Positions 9,411-17,630 of a stretch of DNA of 64,000 nucleotides are shown in pieces. Source of the stretch: CALOBA01 sp942491465 (GTDB lineage Bacteria; Pseudomonadota; Gammaproteobacteria; Chromatiales; Chromatiaceae). Below the pieces are notes generated by a model. It saw only the letters and a program-made list of their open reading frames with translations, was not told where the DNA came from and did no database searches. How positions within the stretch are numbered: the stretch's first letter is position 1; each line of letters begins with the position of its first letter. The position numbers and the translations under genes are program-made. The stretch spans positions 1-64,000 of the forward strand of contig CALOBA010000002.1 in assembly GCA_942491465.1 (NCBI GenBank), in the 5' to 3' direction.

Positions 9411-10604
9411 TAGTTGCGCTTCGTCGGTACGGGGCGGTTGCGGCTCCACCGTCGGCTTCTCCAGCACCCGCCGGTAGAGTCCAAGCATCTGCTGCGTCAG
9501 GGCCGGTGCCGACCACTGCTGGGCGTAGGCGCGACCGCGCTCGCTCAAGGTCCGGCGCAGCGCGGCGTCTCCCAGCAACCGAAGCGTCTTGCCGGCAAAA
9601 TCGTCCAAGTCGTCCTCGGCGATCAGGCAGCCTACATCGTCGCGCAGCACCGCACGGGTGCCCATCACGGCGGTGGAGACGACCGGCGTGCCCAAGGCCA
9701 TGGACTCCAGCAGGACCAGGCCCTGGGTCTCGGTCTGAGAGGCGAAGACGAACGCATCCCCGGCGCAGTAGAAGTTCTCCAGCTGGCCGTCGCGACGCAG
9801 ATACCCCACAAACAGCACCTGTTCCTGCAGGCCGAGTTGTTGCGTCAGCGCCTCCAGCTGACGCCGCGCAGGCCCTTCACCGGCAATCACCAGTAACACG
9901 TCGGGGACCTGCGCCTTGACCTGCACCAGCATCCGCAGCAGGAACTCGATGTTCTTTTCGAAGGCGACGCGACCCGCGTGGATCAATAGCGGGCGCTGCG
10001 GCGGGATGTCCCAGTCCCGGCGGAAGCGTGCGCCGTCGCCACCGCTGAACTGGCTCAGCTCGATGCCCGTCGGCACCACCTCTGCGCGGGTCCGGATGCC
10101 GTAGCCGCGCAGGACGTCCAACATCGGCTGGGACGGGACGGCGAGGGCATCCACCGCCGCGCACTGCGACATGGAGAATCGCCGCGCCATCAGCCGCATC
10201 CAGGCGCTCGGCACCAGCGGCACGTACTTGTCGAGGTACTGCTCGAAGAAGGTATGATAGCTCTCCACCACCGGCAGCCGAAGACGGCGGGCCAACGCCA
10301 GCCCCGCATAGTGGGCGATGAAGGGCGTCTGGATGTGGACCAGGTCGAACCTCGCGTCGCTCAGGTCGGCGTCATGGGCGCGCAGACGTCCCCAGCGCAG
10401 GATGCGATCTTCCGGGTCGAACGGGAGATAGCGCGAAGGGATGCGCAGCACCTCGAACGGCTCCGGCTCGGCTTCCCCGTAGTCCGGGGCGATCAATGTC
10501 ACATGGTGACCGGTGCGGGTCAGCTCCCGGCCAAAGGTCTGTATCGACGTGGATACGCCGTTGATGCGCGGGAAATAGACATCGGAAATCATCAACAGGC
10601 GCAT
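9408..10604 (-). CDS. glycosyltransferase family 4
   Basis: The 398-residue GT4 (GT-B fold) glycosyltransferase starts at ATG 10604 (MRLLMISDVYFPRINGVSTS), the typical family opening. The open frame extends 47 codons upstream without conserved sequence. Visible motifs are DLVHIQTPF, the acceptor-domain VVESYHTFFEQYLDKYVPL, PTGIE before the second domain, LIHAGRVAFEKNIEFLL, and the nucleotide-sugar EX7E region (ASQTETQGLVLLESMALGTP). It resembles the diacylglycerol glucosyltransferase/PimB-like group, so a lipid-linked acceptor is plausible. Its stop codon is the flanking TTA of MITE copy A. Confidence 0.9.
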   Translation of the reverse strand: MRLLMISDVYFPRINGVSTSIQTFGRELTRTGHHVTLIAPDYGEAEPEPFEVLRIPSRYLPFDPEDRILRWGRLRAHDADLSDARFDLVHIQTPFIAHYAGLALARRLRLPVVESYHTFFEQYLDKYVPLVPSAWMRLMARRFSMSQCAAVDALAVPSQPMLDVLRGYGIRTRAEVVPTGIELSQFSGGDGARFRRDWDIPPQRPLLIHAGRVAFEKNIEFLLRMLVQVKAQVPDVLLVIAGEGPARRQLEALTQQLGLQEQVLFVGYLRRDGQLENFYCAGDAFVFASQTETQGLVLLESMALGTPVVSTAVMGTRAVLRDDVGCLIAEDDLDDFAGKTLRLLGDAALRRTLSERGRAYAQQWSAPALTQQMLGLYRRVLEKPTVEPQPPRTDEAQL

Positions 10605-10756
10605 CGATCGGGATGACGCTCCTGGTCGCGGGGCAGATTTCAACGGCGGGGTCTCGGCAGGAAGATATCTAGGTGCGGGAACACCCGATGATGACAAAAT
10701 CCTGCAATCATAACCGCACGCACCATCGGTGCGCAGCGTTTTCAAACGAAGGCACG

Positions 10757-11125
10757 ATGAAGAAGAGACGGCAATCTTGGGGCCTGTACGGGCTGACCGG
10801 CGGTGTGCTGATGTTGGCCGGGGTCCAGGTCGGCCAGGCGGCGCAGCCGCTTTGGGGCTACGGTGTGCGTAGCTGCGATAATTTCTTGGCCGCGGTCAAG
10901 GCCCGCGACGAGGGCGAAGCCGCCGAGTATCAGCGCTATGAGGATTGGCTGACGGGGTTCATCTCCGGACTCAATCTGGCCATCGGCGAAGACACCCTGG
11001 CCGGGTCCGGCATCGAGACGGCGATGCGCAGGACGCAAAGCGCCTGCGAGCGCCCGGGGGAGGGCGGCAAGGACTTCTTCAATGCCGCCATGGCGCTGGT
11101 GCGCAGTCTGCGCAGCCTGCGCTGA
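10757..11125 (+). CDS. secreted small protein, Rap1a/Tai-like
   Basis: The 122-residue precursor has a signal peptide (MKKRRQSWG, a hydrophobic stretch, then VGQAA). The mature part has two cysteines (SCDNF and QSACE) that could form a disulfide, and the pattern YEDWLTGFISGLNLAIGED. That pattern resembles Rap1a/Tai-like small periplasmic proteins found widely in proteobacteria. The assignment is by pattern only. ATG 10757 is chosen because it gives the signal peptide. It is transcribed divergently from the GT4 gene. Confidence 0.7.
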   Translation: MKKRRQSWGLYGLTGGVLMLAGVQVGQAAQPLWGYGVRSCDNFLAAVKARDEGEAAEYQRYEDWLTGFISGLNLAIGEDTLAGSGIETAMRRTQSACERPGEGGKDFFNAAMALVRSLRSLR

Positions 11126-11170
11126 TCGGCCGGCCCCGTTCCGTGGGCCAGCCTTCGTGGCCCGTGGGCC

Positions 11171-11557
11171 TCAGCTACCCCGGCGACCGGGGACGCTGAC
11201 GACCTCCATCTTCACTCGGGTGACACCGCGCTGGATGATGCCGAGCTCCCGGGCCGCGCGCCGGGACAGGTCGATGATCCGGCCCTTGACGAACGGACCG
11301 CGGTCGTTGACCCGAACGGTGATGGCCTTGCCGGTCTTGACGTCCGTCACCCGCACCTTCGAGCCCAGCGGCAGCGTCTTATGGGCCGCGCTCATTTGAG
11401 ACTTGTCGTAGACCTGGCCGCTCGCGGTCTTGTTGCCGTGCAGGCTGTCGTGATAGTACGAGGCGACGCCGGTCTGCACATCGCCCGGCCGGGCGGCGAA
11501 GGCCGGCAGCGCGACGGTGAAGGTGAGGAGGGCGAGTAGTAGGGTGGTGAAACGCAT
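11171..11557 (-). CDS. RlpA-like double-psi beta-barrel protein
   Basis: The 128-residue protein has a signal peptide (MRFTTLLLALLTFTVALPAFA) and one RlpA-like double-psi beta-barrel domain. Motifs are GVASYYHDSLHGNKTASGQ, AAHKTLPLGSKVRVTDVKTG and VRVNDRGPFVKGRIIDLS, including the Asp of NDRGP used by RlpA lytic transglycosylases. It lacks the SPOR domain of full-length RlpA, so it is a short family member. ATG 11557 is preferred over the longer frame because it begins the signal peptide. A triple palindromic array lies 86-127 bp upstream. Confidence 0.9.
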   Translation of the reverse strand: MRFTTLLLALLTFTVALPAFAARPGDVQTGVASYYHDSLHGNKTASGQVYDKSQMSAAHKTLPLGSKVRVTDVKTGKAITVRVNDRGPFVKGRIIDLSRRAARELGIIQRGVTRVKMEVVSVPGRRGS

Positions 11558-12002
11558 GGGATCGGCCTGTAGCTTCGGGGCATCGCGAGTGACCGGAACG
11601 GTCACGCCGGATGCCCTGTTTAAAGTGATGGCCGCAGTATAAGGGAAGTCCCTAATGCGGGTAAACCCTGATTCGGGAAATCCCGTATTTTTCCATGGCC
11701 ATCGATGCCCTCTGCAGGGTCGTCCGTTCTGCGCACCTTAGGGTGTGGCCGAAGCGGACGGCGGCGACCTGCGGCCCCGCCCCGGTGGAAATCGATGCTC
11801 GGGGCCGCAATCTGCCCAGAAGGCGGAAAGACCGTATCGATCTTGATGACTTCGACGACGGTCCCCGATGCCGCTACCATAGCGACCCCCTACCCATCTC
11901 CGGCCCCGGGCCATGGGGGTCGGACTGGTACCCAAACCCGATTCGATATCACCCGGTCACCCCCTGCGGGCACCCACTGGAACTGTTCAACGCGAGACCG
12001 CT
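11558..12002. other. 445-bp divergent intergenic region
   Basis: The gap lies between the divergent rlpA-like and egtB genes. It holds the three-site palindromic array at 11643-11684. The rest shows no gene or other element that I can support. Confidence 0.4.
11643..11684. promoter_or_regulatory. triple tandem palindromic operator array
   Basis: Three 10-bp palindrome-like sites, GGGAAGTCCC (11643), GGGTAAACCC (11659) and GGGAAATCCC (11675), repeat with an exact 16-bp period (6-bp linkers). The regular GGG-N4-CCC pattern is what a cooperatively binding dimeric regulator would leave. It lies 86 bp upstream of the rlpA-like start and about 320 bp upstream of egtB. Regulator unknown. Confidence 0.6.
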
Positions 12003-13301
12003 ATGAAGGCGAGACCCGAACCATCCTCTCTCGACGCAGACGAAATCGATCCGCGCCAAGCCCTGCGCGACGCCTACCGGCGGGTGCGCGCGCTCAGCGA
12101 GCGACTCTGCGAGCCCCTCGAGGTCGAGGACTACATGCTGCAGACCGCCGTCGAGGCCAGTCCGCCGAAGTGGCACCTGGCGCACGTCTCCTGGTTCTTC
12201 GAGACCTTTCTGCTGGTCCCGTTTCTGCCGGGCTATCGGAGCTTTCATCCACGCTTCGACTACCTGTTCAACTCGTACTACGAGCAGCTGGGCACCGGCT
12301 ACTGGCCGCGCCCGAAGCGCGGACTGCTGTCGCGACCCACGGTTGCCGAGGTCTATGCCTACCGACACCATGTCGATGAGGGCATGGATGCCTTGCTGAC
12401 GAAGGCGGCGGACGCCCAGTGGCCGACCATTGCCGAGCGGCTGGGCATCGGTCTGAATCACGAGCAGCAGCACCAAGAACTGTTGGTCACCGACATCAAG
12501 TACAACCTCGCCTACAACCCGCTGCGACCGGCCTATCGCGAGGACCTACCGCGCAATCCCCTTCAGGCGCCAGGCGACTTGGGCTTCACCGCGTTCGCTG
12601 GCGGCATCGTCGAGATCGGCGCCGCGGCCGACGGCGGCTTCGCCTACGACAACGAATACCCACGCCACGAGACGCTGTTGCGGCCCTTCCGCCTGGCCAA
12701 CCGTCTGGTGACCAACGCCGAATATCTTGCCTTCGTCGAGGCCGGTGGCTATCAAGACGTGGCCTTGTGGCTGTCCGACGGCTGGTCAACGGTGCGCTCC
12801 GAGGGCTGGCAGGCGCCGCTGTACTGGGAGCAGATCGACGGGGCCTGGCACGAGATGACCTTTGGCGGGCTGCGGCCGCTGAACCCGGCCGAGCCGGTCT
12901 GCCACATCTCCTACTACGAGGCCGATGCCTTCGCCCGCTTTGCCGGCAAGCGCCTGCCGACCGAAGCGGAGTGGGAGCATGCGGCGGCGGGCGTGCCGGT
13001 CGATGGCAATTTTGTCGACGACGGCCGCTTCCATCCGCGGCCCGCCGACGGTGACGGGCTCAGCCAGCTGTTCGGAGATTGCTGGGAGTGGACGTCCTCC
13101 GCCTATCTCCCCTATCCCGGTTATCGCGCCGTCGACGGAGCCCTCGGCGAATACAACGGCAAGTTCATGTGTGGTCAGATGGTCCTGCGCGGCGGCTCCT
13201 GCGCGACGACCCGCGACCACTGCCGGGCGAGCTACCGCAACTTCTTCTATCCACACGAGCGTTGGCAGATGAAGGGCATCCGGCTCGCGGAGGACGCATG
13301 A
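12003..13301 (+). CDS. egtB: ergothioneine biosynthesis protein EgtB
   Basis: The 432-residue non-heme iron sulfoxide synthase couples hercynine to a thiol donor. The N-terminal DinB-like domain carries the iron ligands: His61 in WHLAHVSWF and the HxxxH of LNHEQQHQELL. The C-terminal formylglycine-generating-enzyme-like domain has GGIVEIGAAADGGFAYDNE, the FGDCWEWTSSAYLPYPGY block and LRGGSCATTRDHCRASYRNF. ATG 12003 matches the family N-terminus. It overlaps egtD at ATGATGA. Confidence 0.95.
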   Translation: MKARPEPSSLDADEIDPRQALRDAYRRVRALSERLCEPLEVEDYMLQTAVEASPPKWHLAHVSWFFETFLLVPFLPGYRSFHPRFDYLFNSYYEQLGTGYWPRPKRGLLSRPTVAEVYAYRHHVDEGMDALLTKAADAQWPTIAERLGIGLNHEQQHQELLVTDIKYNLAYNPLRPAYREDLPRNPLQAPGDLGFTAFAGGIVEIGAAADGGFAYDNEYPRHETLLRPFRLANRLVTNAEYLAFVEAGGYQDVALWLSDGWSTVRSEGWQAPLYWEQIDGAWHEMTFGGLRPLNPAEPVCHISYYEADAFARFAGKRLPTEAEWEHAAAGVPVDGNFVDDGRFHPRPADGDGLSQLFGDCWEWTSSAYLPYPGYRAVDGALGEYNGKFMCGQMVLRGGSCATTRDHCRASYRNFFYPHERWQMKGIRLAEDA

Positions 13302-14275
13302 TGACCGACGCCAACGAGCCCGGGCTGCACTTCTACGACTACCATCCGCGACCGGCGGACATGTGCGCCGAGGTCCTCGCCGGCCTCGCGTTGCCGCACA
13401 AGCGGCTGTCGCCCAAGTTCTTCTATGATGCGGACGGATCGCGACTGTTCGACGCCATCTGCGAGCTGCCGGAATACTATCCGACCCGCACCGAGATCGG
13501 CATCCTGCGCGACCACGGCCATGAAATGGCCGAGCTGCTCGGCCGCGAGGCCCTGCTGATCGAACTCGGCAGCGGCAGCAGCCTGAAGATCCGGGTGCTG
13601 CTGGAGGCCCTGCGTCCAGCGATCTATATGCCGGTGGATATCTCCAAGGAGCACCTGCTGGCGTCGGCACGGGCGCTCGCCGATGCCTTCCCCGGGCTGG
13701 CCGTGCACGCCTGCTGCGCCGACTACTCGGGTCCGTTCGAGCTGCCGGTGGACGATCACGATCACCCGCGGGCCGCGTTCTTCCCCGGCTCGTCCGTCGG
13801 CAACTTCGATCCCTTGGATGCCCGGCGCTTGCTCGCCCGCGTCGGCGCCTTACTCGGCCCCGGCGGTCGGCTGCTGGTCGGCGTCGACCTGCGCAAGGAC
13901 GCAACCGTCCTGCAGGCCGCCTACAACGATGCGCAAGGGGTGACCGCCGCGTTCAACCTCAACCTGCTGCGGCGCATCAACGCGGAGCTCGGCGCCGACT
14001 TCGACGTCGATGCCTTCCGCCATCAGGCGCACTTCAACGACGATCTCAGCCGCATCGAGATGCACCTGGTCAGCCGTCGGGATCAGCAGGTGAGCGTCGA
14101 CGGACAGACTTTCCGCTTCGCCGAGGGCGAGTCGATCCATACCGAGTCGTCGTACAAGTACAGCATCGAGTCGTTTCAGGCGCTGGCTCGGGCCTCGGGG
14201 TTCGAGCCCGAGCGCGTCTGGACCGACGAGCAAGCCCTCTTCAGCGTCCACTGCCTGATTTGGAACGGCCCCTGA
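13298..14275 (+). CDS. egtD: L-histidine N-alpha-methyltransferase EgtD
   Basis: The product is 324-325 residues long (tandem ATGs at 13298 and 13301; family size about 321). It trimethylates histidine with SAM to give hercynine, the first step of ergothioneine synthesis. Motifs are KFFYDADGSRLFDAICELPE, PTRTEIGILRDHG, the SAM-binding ELGSGSSLKIRVLLEAL, and FFPGSSVGNFDP. The start overlaps the egtB stop, so the pair is translationally coupled. No egtC or egtE is present, as is usual outside actinobacteria. Confidence 0.96.
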   Translation: MMTDANEPGLHFYDYHPRPADMCAEVLAGLALPHKRLSPKFFYDADGSRLFDAICELPEYYPTRTEIGILRDHGHEMAELLGREALLIELGSGSSLKIRVLLEALRPAIYMPVDISKEHLLASARALADAFPGLAVHACCADYSGPFELPVDDHDHPRAAFFPGSSVGNFDPLDARRLLARVGALLGPGGRLLVGVDLRKDATVLQAAYNDAQGVTAAFNLNLLRRINAELGADFDVDAFRHQAHFNDDLSRIEMHLVSRRDQQVSVDGQTFRFAEGESIHTESSYKYSIESFQALARASGFEPERVWTDEQALFSVHCLIWNGP

Positions 14276-14278
14276 TAT

Positions 14279-14306
14279 CGCCGGCCGGGCCGCGGCCCGG
14301 CCGGCG
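14279..14306. terminator. perfect 28-bp GC palindrome after egtD
   Basis: CGCCGGCCGGGCCG followed directly by its reverse complement, starting 4 bp after the egtD stop. It would fold into a very strong hairpin but has no following T-run, so it may be a 3'-end stabiliser or a non-canonical terminator. Confidence 0.5.
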
Positions 14307-14453
14307 AGCCGCCGCGGGCCTGGTGGCCGGTGAGCGCCTAGCACAGCGTTCCGGCCTGGACTGTGGCCGCCTTTGCGGTTCCCGATGGCTGCTAGGCCCA
14401 TGGCTGATCCCTGGAGGTGGAACGCGGAACCAGATGTGAAAAAAAACACCCAT

Positions 14454-14484
14454 AAAAAAAGGGCTTGACCGGATGGCCAAGCCC
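14454..14484 (-). terminator. intrinsic terminator of tRNA-Glu
   Basis: On the minus strand, GGGCTTG...CAAGCCC (14461-14484, 10-nt loop) is followed by seven T (14454-14460). It lies 46 bp beyond the 3' end of the tRNA, where a terminator is expected. Confidence 0.8.
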
Positions 14485-14530
14485 AATTTCTAAGGATCTG
14501 AGGCGATCAAAGATCCCAAAGATCCCAGTA

Positions 14531-14605
14531 TGGCGCTCCCTAGGGGATTCGAACCCCTGTTACCGACGTGAGAGGCCAGCGTCCTAACCGCTAGACGAAG
14601 GGAGC
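14531..14605 (-). tRNA. tRNA-Glu (anticodon CUC)
   Basis: Read on the minus strand, the sequence folds as a tRNA. The acceptor GCTCCCT pairs with AGGGAGC, the T-arm reads GGGGTTCGAATCCCC, and the anticodon loop CTCTCAC has CTC at positions 34-36. The D-arm TCTAGCGGTTAGGA and the TAAC variable region match bacterial tRNA-Glu. The 3' CCA is encoded (14531-14533). The usual major isoacceptor is UUC, so this is the second Glu tRNA, fitting the GC-rich codon usage. Promoter and terminator are visible on either side. Confidence 0.95.
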
Positions 14606-14625
14606 GAGAACGTCGAGAAGCGCGT

Positions 14626-14653
14626 ATTATACGCAATTCGCCGCCGTGCTCAA
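14626..14653 (-). promoter_or_regulatory. sigma-70 promoter of tRNA-Glu
   Basis: On the minus strand, TTGAGC (14648-14653), a 16-bp spacer and a perfect TATAAT (14626-14631) precede the tRNA by 20 bp. The sequence after -10 is GC-rich (ACGCGC), the discriminator type linked to stringent control of stable-RNA promoters. Confidence 0.8.
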
Positions 14654-14834
14654 GCAGCACGCCCTGCGGGCCGCCGCTCGGTAGCGGGACCAGGCGCTCG
14701 GGTCTACATGGTGTGTGTGCTTCGTTGGCACCGCTCGCCTTGACCCGGATCATTCGCCCAGGTCGCCTCCTCCACCGGCCCGCCACTTCGCAGCCAGCTC
14801 AGGACCCTTGCATCCATCAACGCCCCCAAACCCG

Positions 14835-16163
14835 GTGATCGTGCCGCGTGACCGCCACTGCATCTCGCGCGCGAACATCAGCCCGAACGCCGTCAAGGTG
14901 CTCTACCGCCTGAAGCAGAGTGGACACGCCGCCTATTTGGTCGGCGGTGGTGTCCGCGATCTGCTGCTCGGGCATGAGCCCAAGGACTTCGATATCGCCA
15001 CCGACGCGACGCCGGAGCAGGTGCGCGCCGTCTTCCGCAACTGCCGGCTCATCGGCCGGCGCTTTCGTCTGGCTCATGTCCATTTCGGACGCGAGATCAT
15101 CGAGGTGGCCACCTTCCGTGGCTACAACCCCGATGCGGATGATGCGGATCGTCGGATCGAGAACGGCATGATCCTGCGTGACAACGTCTACGGCACCATC
15201 GCCGAGGACGCCATGCGCCGGGATTTCACCATCAACGCCCTCTACTACAATATCGACGACTTTTCCGTCGTCGACTATGCCGACGGCCTGAAGGACATCG
15301 ACGCCGGCCAGCTACGCCTGATCGGCAGCGACCCCGAGGCGCGCTACCGCGAGGACCCGGTGCGCATGCTTCGCGCCGTGCGTTTCGCCTGCAAGCTCGG
15401 CTTCGTCATCGATCCGGCCTGCGAGGCGCCGATTCCGGCCCTGGCCCCACTGCTGCGTGAGCTGCCCCCCGCGCGCCTGTTCGAGGAGATGCTCAAGCTC
15501 TTCCACAGCGGCTACGCCCTGGATGCGTTCGAGAAGCTGCGCCACTATGCGCTGTTCGCCGAGCTGTTCCCGGAGACCGACGCGGCCTTGGCGACCCAGG
15601 AGCACGACTTCCCGATCACCTTCGTCAGTCGCGGCCTGGCCAACACCGATCAGCGCATCCAAGAGGGGAAGCCGGTGGCGCCGCCGTTCCTGTTCGCCGT
15701 GCTGCTCTGGGAGCCCGTGCGCCGGCGCTACAACGCCCTGATGGAGAAGGGTCGCTCCTGGATCGAGGCCATGCTGTTGGCCTCCGGCGAGGTTGCGTCG
15801 TTGCAGCAGCCAAGGGTCGCGATCCCGAAGCGCATCGGGCTGCCGATGCGCGAGATCTGGGCCATGCAGCCGCGGCTGGAGCGCCGCCAGGGCAAGCGTC
15901 CGTTCATGATGGTCTCGCATCCGCGCTTTCGAGCCGCCTATGACTTCCTGGTGCTGCGCGCCCAGGCCGGCGAGGTCGATATGGATGTGGCGAACTGGTG
16001 GACCCGCTTTCAGGAGGCCGACGCCGCCGAGCGCGCCGAGATGACCGGCGCGAGCAAGCGCAAGCGCTCGCGCCGTCGTCGCCGCGGTCGTTCCGGCGGC
16101 GACGGCGACTCTGCAGACGGCGAGCCGCAGGCGGCGCAGCCCGCCGGTGATGGCCATGATTAG
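14835..16163 (+). CDS. pcnB: poly(A) polymerase I PcnB
   Basis: The 442-residue class II nucleotidyltransferase adds poly(A) to RNA 3' ends and promotes decay. Motifs are AYLVGGGVRDLLLG and the catalytic KDFDIATDATPEQV, FRNCRLIGRRFRLAHV, RRDFTINALYY, and RYREDPVRMLRAVRF for the RNA-binding neck. The C-terminus ends in a basic Arg/Lys tail (SKRKRSRRRRRGRS), typical of PcnB versus CCA-adding enzymes. No ATG is available near the family start. GTG 14835 (before IVPRDRHCISR) is chosen; TTG 14808 or GTG 14715 would lengthen it. It leads directly into folK with overlapping ends. Confidence 0.92.
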   Translation: MIVPRDRHCISRANISPNAVKVLYRLKQSGHAAYLVGGGVRDLLLGHEPKDFDIATDATPEQVRAVFRNCRLIGRRFRLAHVHFGREIIEVATFRGYNPDADDADRRIENGMILRDNVYGTIAEDAMRRDFTINALYYNIDDFSVVDYADGLKDIDAGQLRLIGSDPEARYREDPVRMLRAVRFACKLGFVIDPACEAPIPALAPLLRELPPARLFEEMLKLFHSGYALDAFEKLRHYALFAELFPETDAALATQEHDFPITFVSRGLANTDQRIQEGKPVAPPFLFAVLLWEPVRRRYNALMEKGRSWIEAMLLASGEVASLQQPRVAIPKRIGLPMREIWAMQPRLERRQGKRPFMMVSHPRFRAAYDFLVLRAQAGEVDMDVANWWTRFQEADAAERAEMTGASKRKRSRRRRRGRSGGDGDSADGEPQAAQPAGDGHD

Positions 16164-16737
16164 CCGAACGCCGCGCCCGGGCCGGCGGCGGCCCGCGGCC
16201 GTCGGCGTCTACATCGGGCTTGGCGCCAACCTAGGCGAGCCTCGGCACCAGATCGAGCAGGCCGTTGCCGCGCTGCGCGGACTGCCGAGGACCCGGCTCA
16301 CGGCCGTCTCCGCCCTCTACCGGACGGCACCGGTGGGCCCGCAAGATCAGCCCGACTACATCAATGCCGTGGCCGCGTTGCGCACGCGGCTTGCCCCGTT
16401 GCAGCTGCTGGCGGCGGCGCAAGCCATCGAGCAGCGGCTGGGGCGCGTCCGCGACGGCCGTCATTGGGGGCCGCGCATGCTCGATCTGGACCTGCTGCTG
16501 TACGGCGGGTTGTGCATGGACACCGCCGCGCTGCAACTACCGCATCCGTTGATGCACCAGCGCGGCTTCGTGCTGGTGCCGCTGGCCGACGTCGCCCCCG
16601 CCGATCTGGCGGTCCCCGGCCGTGGTCGGCTGGCCGACCTGCTGGCCGGCGTTGATCGCGACGACATCCAGCGCCTTACCGCCGCCCTGGGGGACGAGCG
16701 GCCCGATGTCCTGCTGGCCGCGGGACGACCAGCCTAA
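16147..16737 (+). CDS. folK: HPPK, folate biosynthesis FolK
   Basis: The 196-residue 6-hydroxymethyl-7,8-dihydropterin pyrophosphokinase transfers pyrophosphate from ATP in folate synthesis. Motifs are VYIGLGANLGEPRHQIEQAV, SALYRTAPVGPQDQPDYINA and the magnesium-binding GPRMLDLDLLLYG, followed by LPHPLMHQRGFVLVPLADV. It overlaps the 3' end of pcnB by 17 bp. The start could be GTG 16147 or the adjacent ATG 16150. It sits 14 bp before panB. The order pcnB-folK-panB is a common gammaproteobacterial arrangement. Confidence 0.95.
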   Translation: MMAMISRTPRPGRRRPAAVGVYIGLGANLGEPRHQIEQAVAALRGLPRTRLTAVSALYRTAPVGPQDQPDYINAVAALRTRLAPLQLLAAAQAIEQRLGRVRDGRHWGPRMLDLDLLLYGGLCMDTAALQLPHPLMHQRGFVLVPLADVAPADLAVPGRGRLADLLAGVDRDDIQRLTAALGDERPDVLLAAGRPA

Positions 16738-16751
16738 GAGGGGCGGCTGAT

Positions 16752-17555
16752 ATGAGCGCGCCCATCAGCACTCGCCGGCTGATCGAGATGAAGGCGGCCG
16801 GCGAGCGCATCGCCTGCCTGACCTGCTACGACGCCAGCTTCCGCCATGTGCTCGAGGCCGCCGGCGTCGACGTGCTGTTGGTGGGTGATTCGCTGGGCAT
16901 GGTCCTGCAGGGCCGGCCGAGCACCGTCCCGGTGACCCTGGAACAGATGGTCTACCACACGCGCTGCGTCGCCCGCGGGCGTGGACAGGCGCTGCTGGTG
17001 GCCGACCTGCCGTTCATGACCTACGCCACCACCGAGCGCGCCATCGATGCCGCTGCCGCCCTGATGCGCGACGGCGGCGCCGAGATGGTCAAGCTCGAGG
17101 GCGGTGCCGCGATGGTTGAGACCGTGCGCACCCTCACCGGGCTCGGCGTGCCGGTCTGCGCCCACCTTGGGCTGCTGCCCCAGTCCGTGCATCGGCTCGG
17201 CGGCTACCGCTACCAGGGCCGGGACGACGCCGGTGCCGAACAGATCCGCCAAGACGCCCGCGCGCTGGAGACCGCCGGCGCCGGCCTGCTGGTCCTGGAA
17301 TGCGTGCCCGCCGATCTGGCTGCGGAGATCAGCGCCCTGCTGACCATCCCCACCATCGGCATTGGCGCGGGCAACCGCTGCGACGGTCAAGTGCTGGTGC
17401 TGCACGACATGCTCGGCCTGCACCCGAGCCGCCCGCCACGCTTCAGCAAAGACTTCCTCGCCGCCACCGGCGGCAGCATCCAGGCCGCCGTCGCGGCCTA
17501 CGTCACCGCGGTCAAGGACGGCAGCTTTCCGGGGCCCGAGCAGACGGTCGCCTAA
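16752..17555 (+). CDS. panB: 3-methyl-2-oxobutanoate hydroxymethyltransferase PanB
   Basis: The 267-residue TIM-barrel enzyme makes ketopantoate from alpha-ketoisovalerate and methylene-THF, the first step of pantothenate synthesis. Motifs are IACLTCYDASFRHVLEAAGV, LLVGDSLGMVLQGRPSTVPV, MVKLEGGAAMVETV, AHLGLLPQSVH and TIGIGAGNRCDGQVLVLHDM. ATG 16752 follows a GAGGGGCGG-type ribosome site. Third gene of the pcnB-folK-panB operon; panC does not follow, and the next gene is convergent. Confidence 0.96.
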   Translation: MSAPISTRRLIEMKAAGERIACLTCYDASFRHVLEAAGVDVLLVGDSLGMVLQGRPSTVPVTLEQMVYHTRCVARGRGQALLVADLPFMTYATTERAIDAAAALMRDGGAEMVKLEGGAAMVETVRTLTGLGVPVCAHLGLLPQSVHRLGGYRYQGRDDAGAEQIRQDARALETAGAGLLVLECVPADLAAEISALLTIPTIGIGAGNRCDGQVLVLHDMLGLHPSRPPRFSKDFLAATGGSIQAAVAAYVTAVKDGSFPGPEQTVA

Positions 17556-17630
17556 CGCTCGCGACCGGGCCTCGCTTGTTCGCGCAAACCCGATGCACTG
17601 GCCCGATCGCTCCGGTGAGGGCTGACCCTG

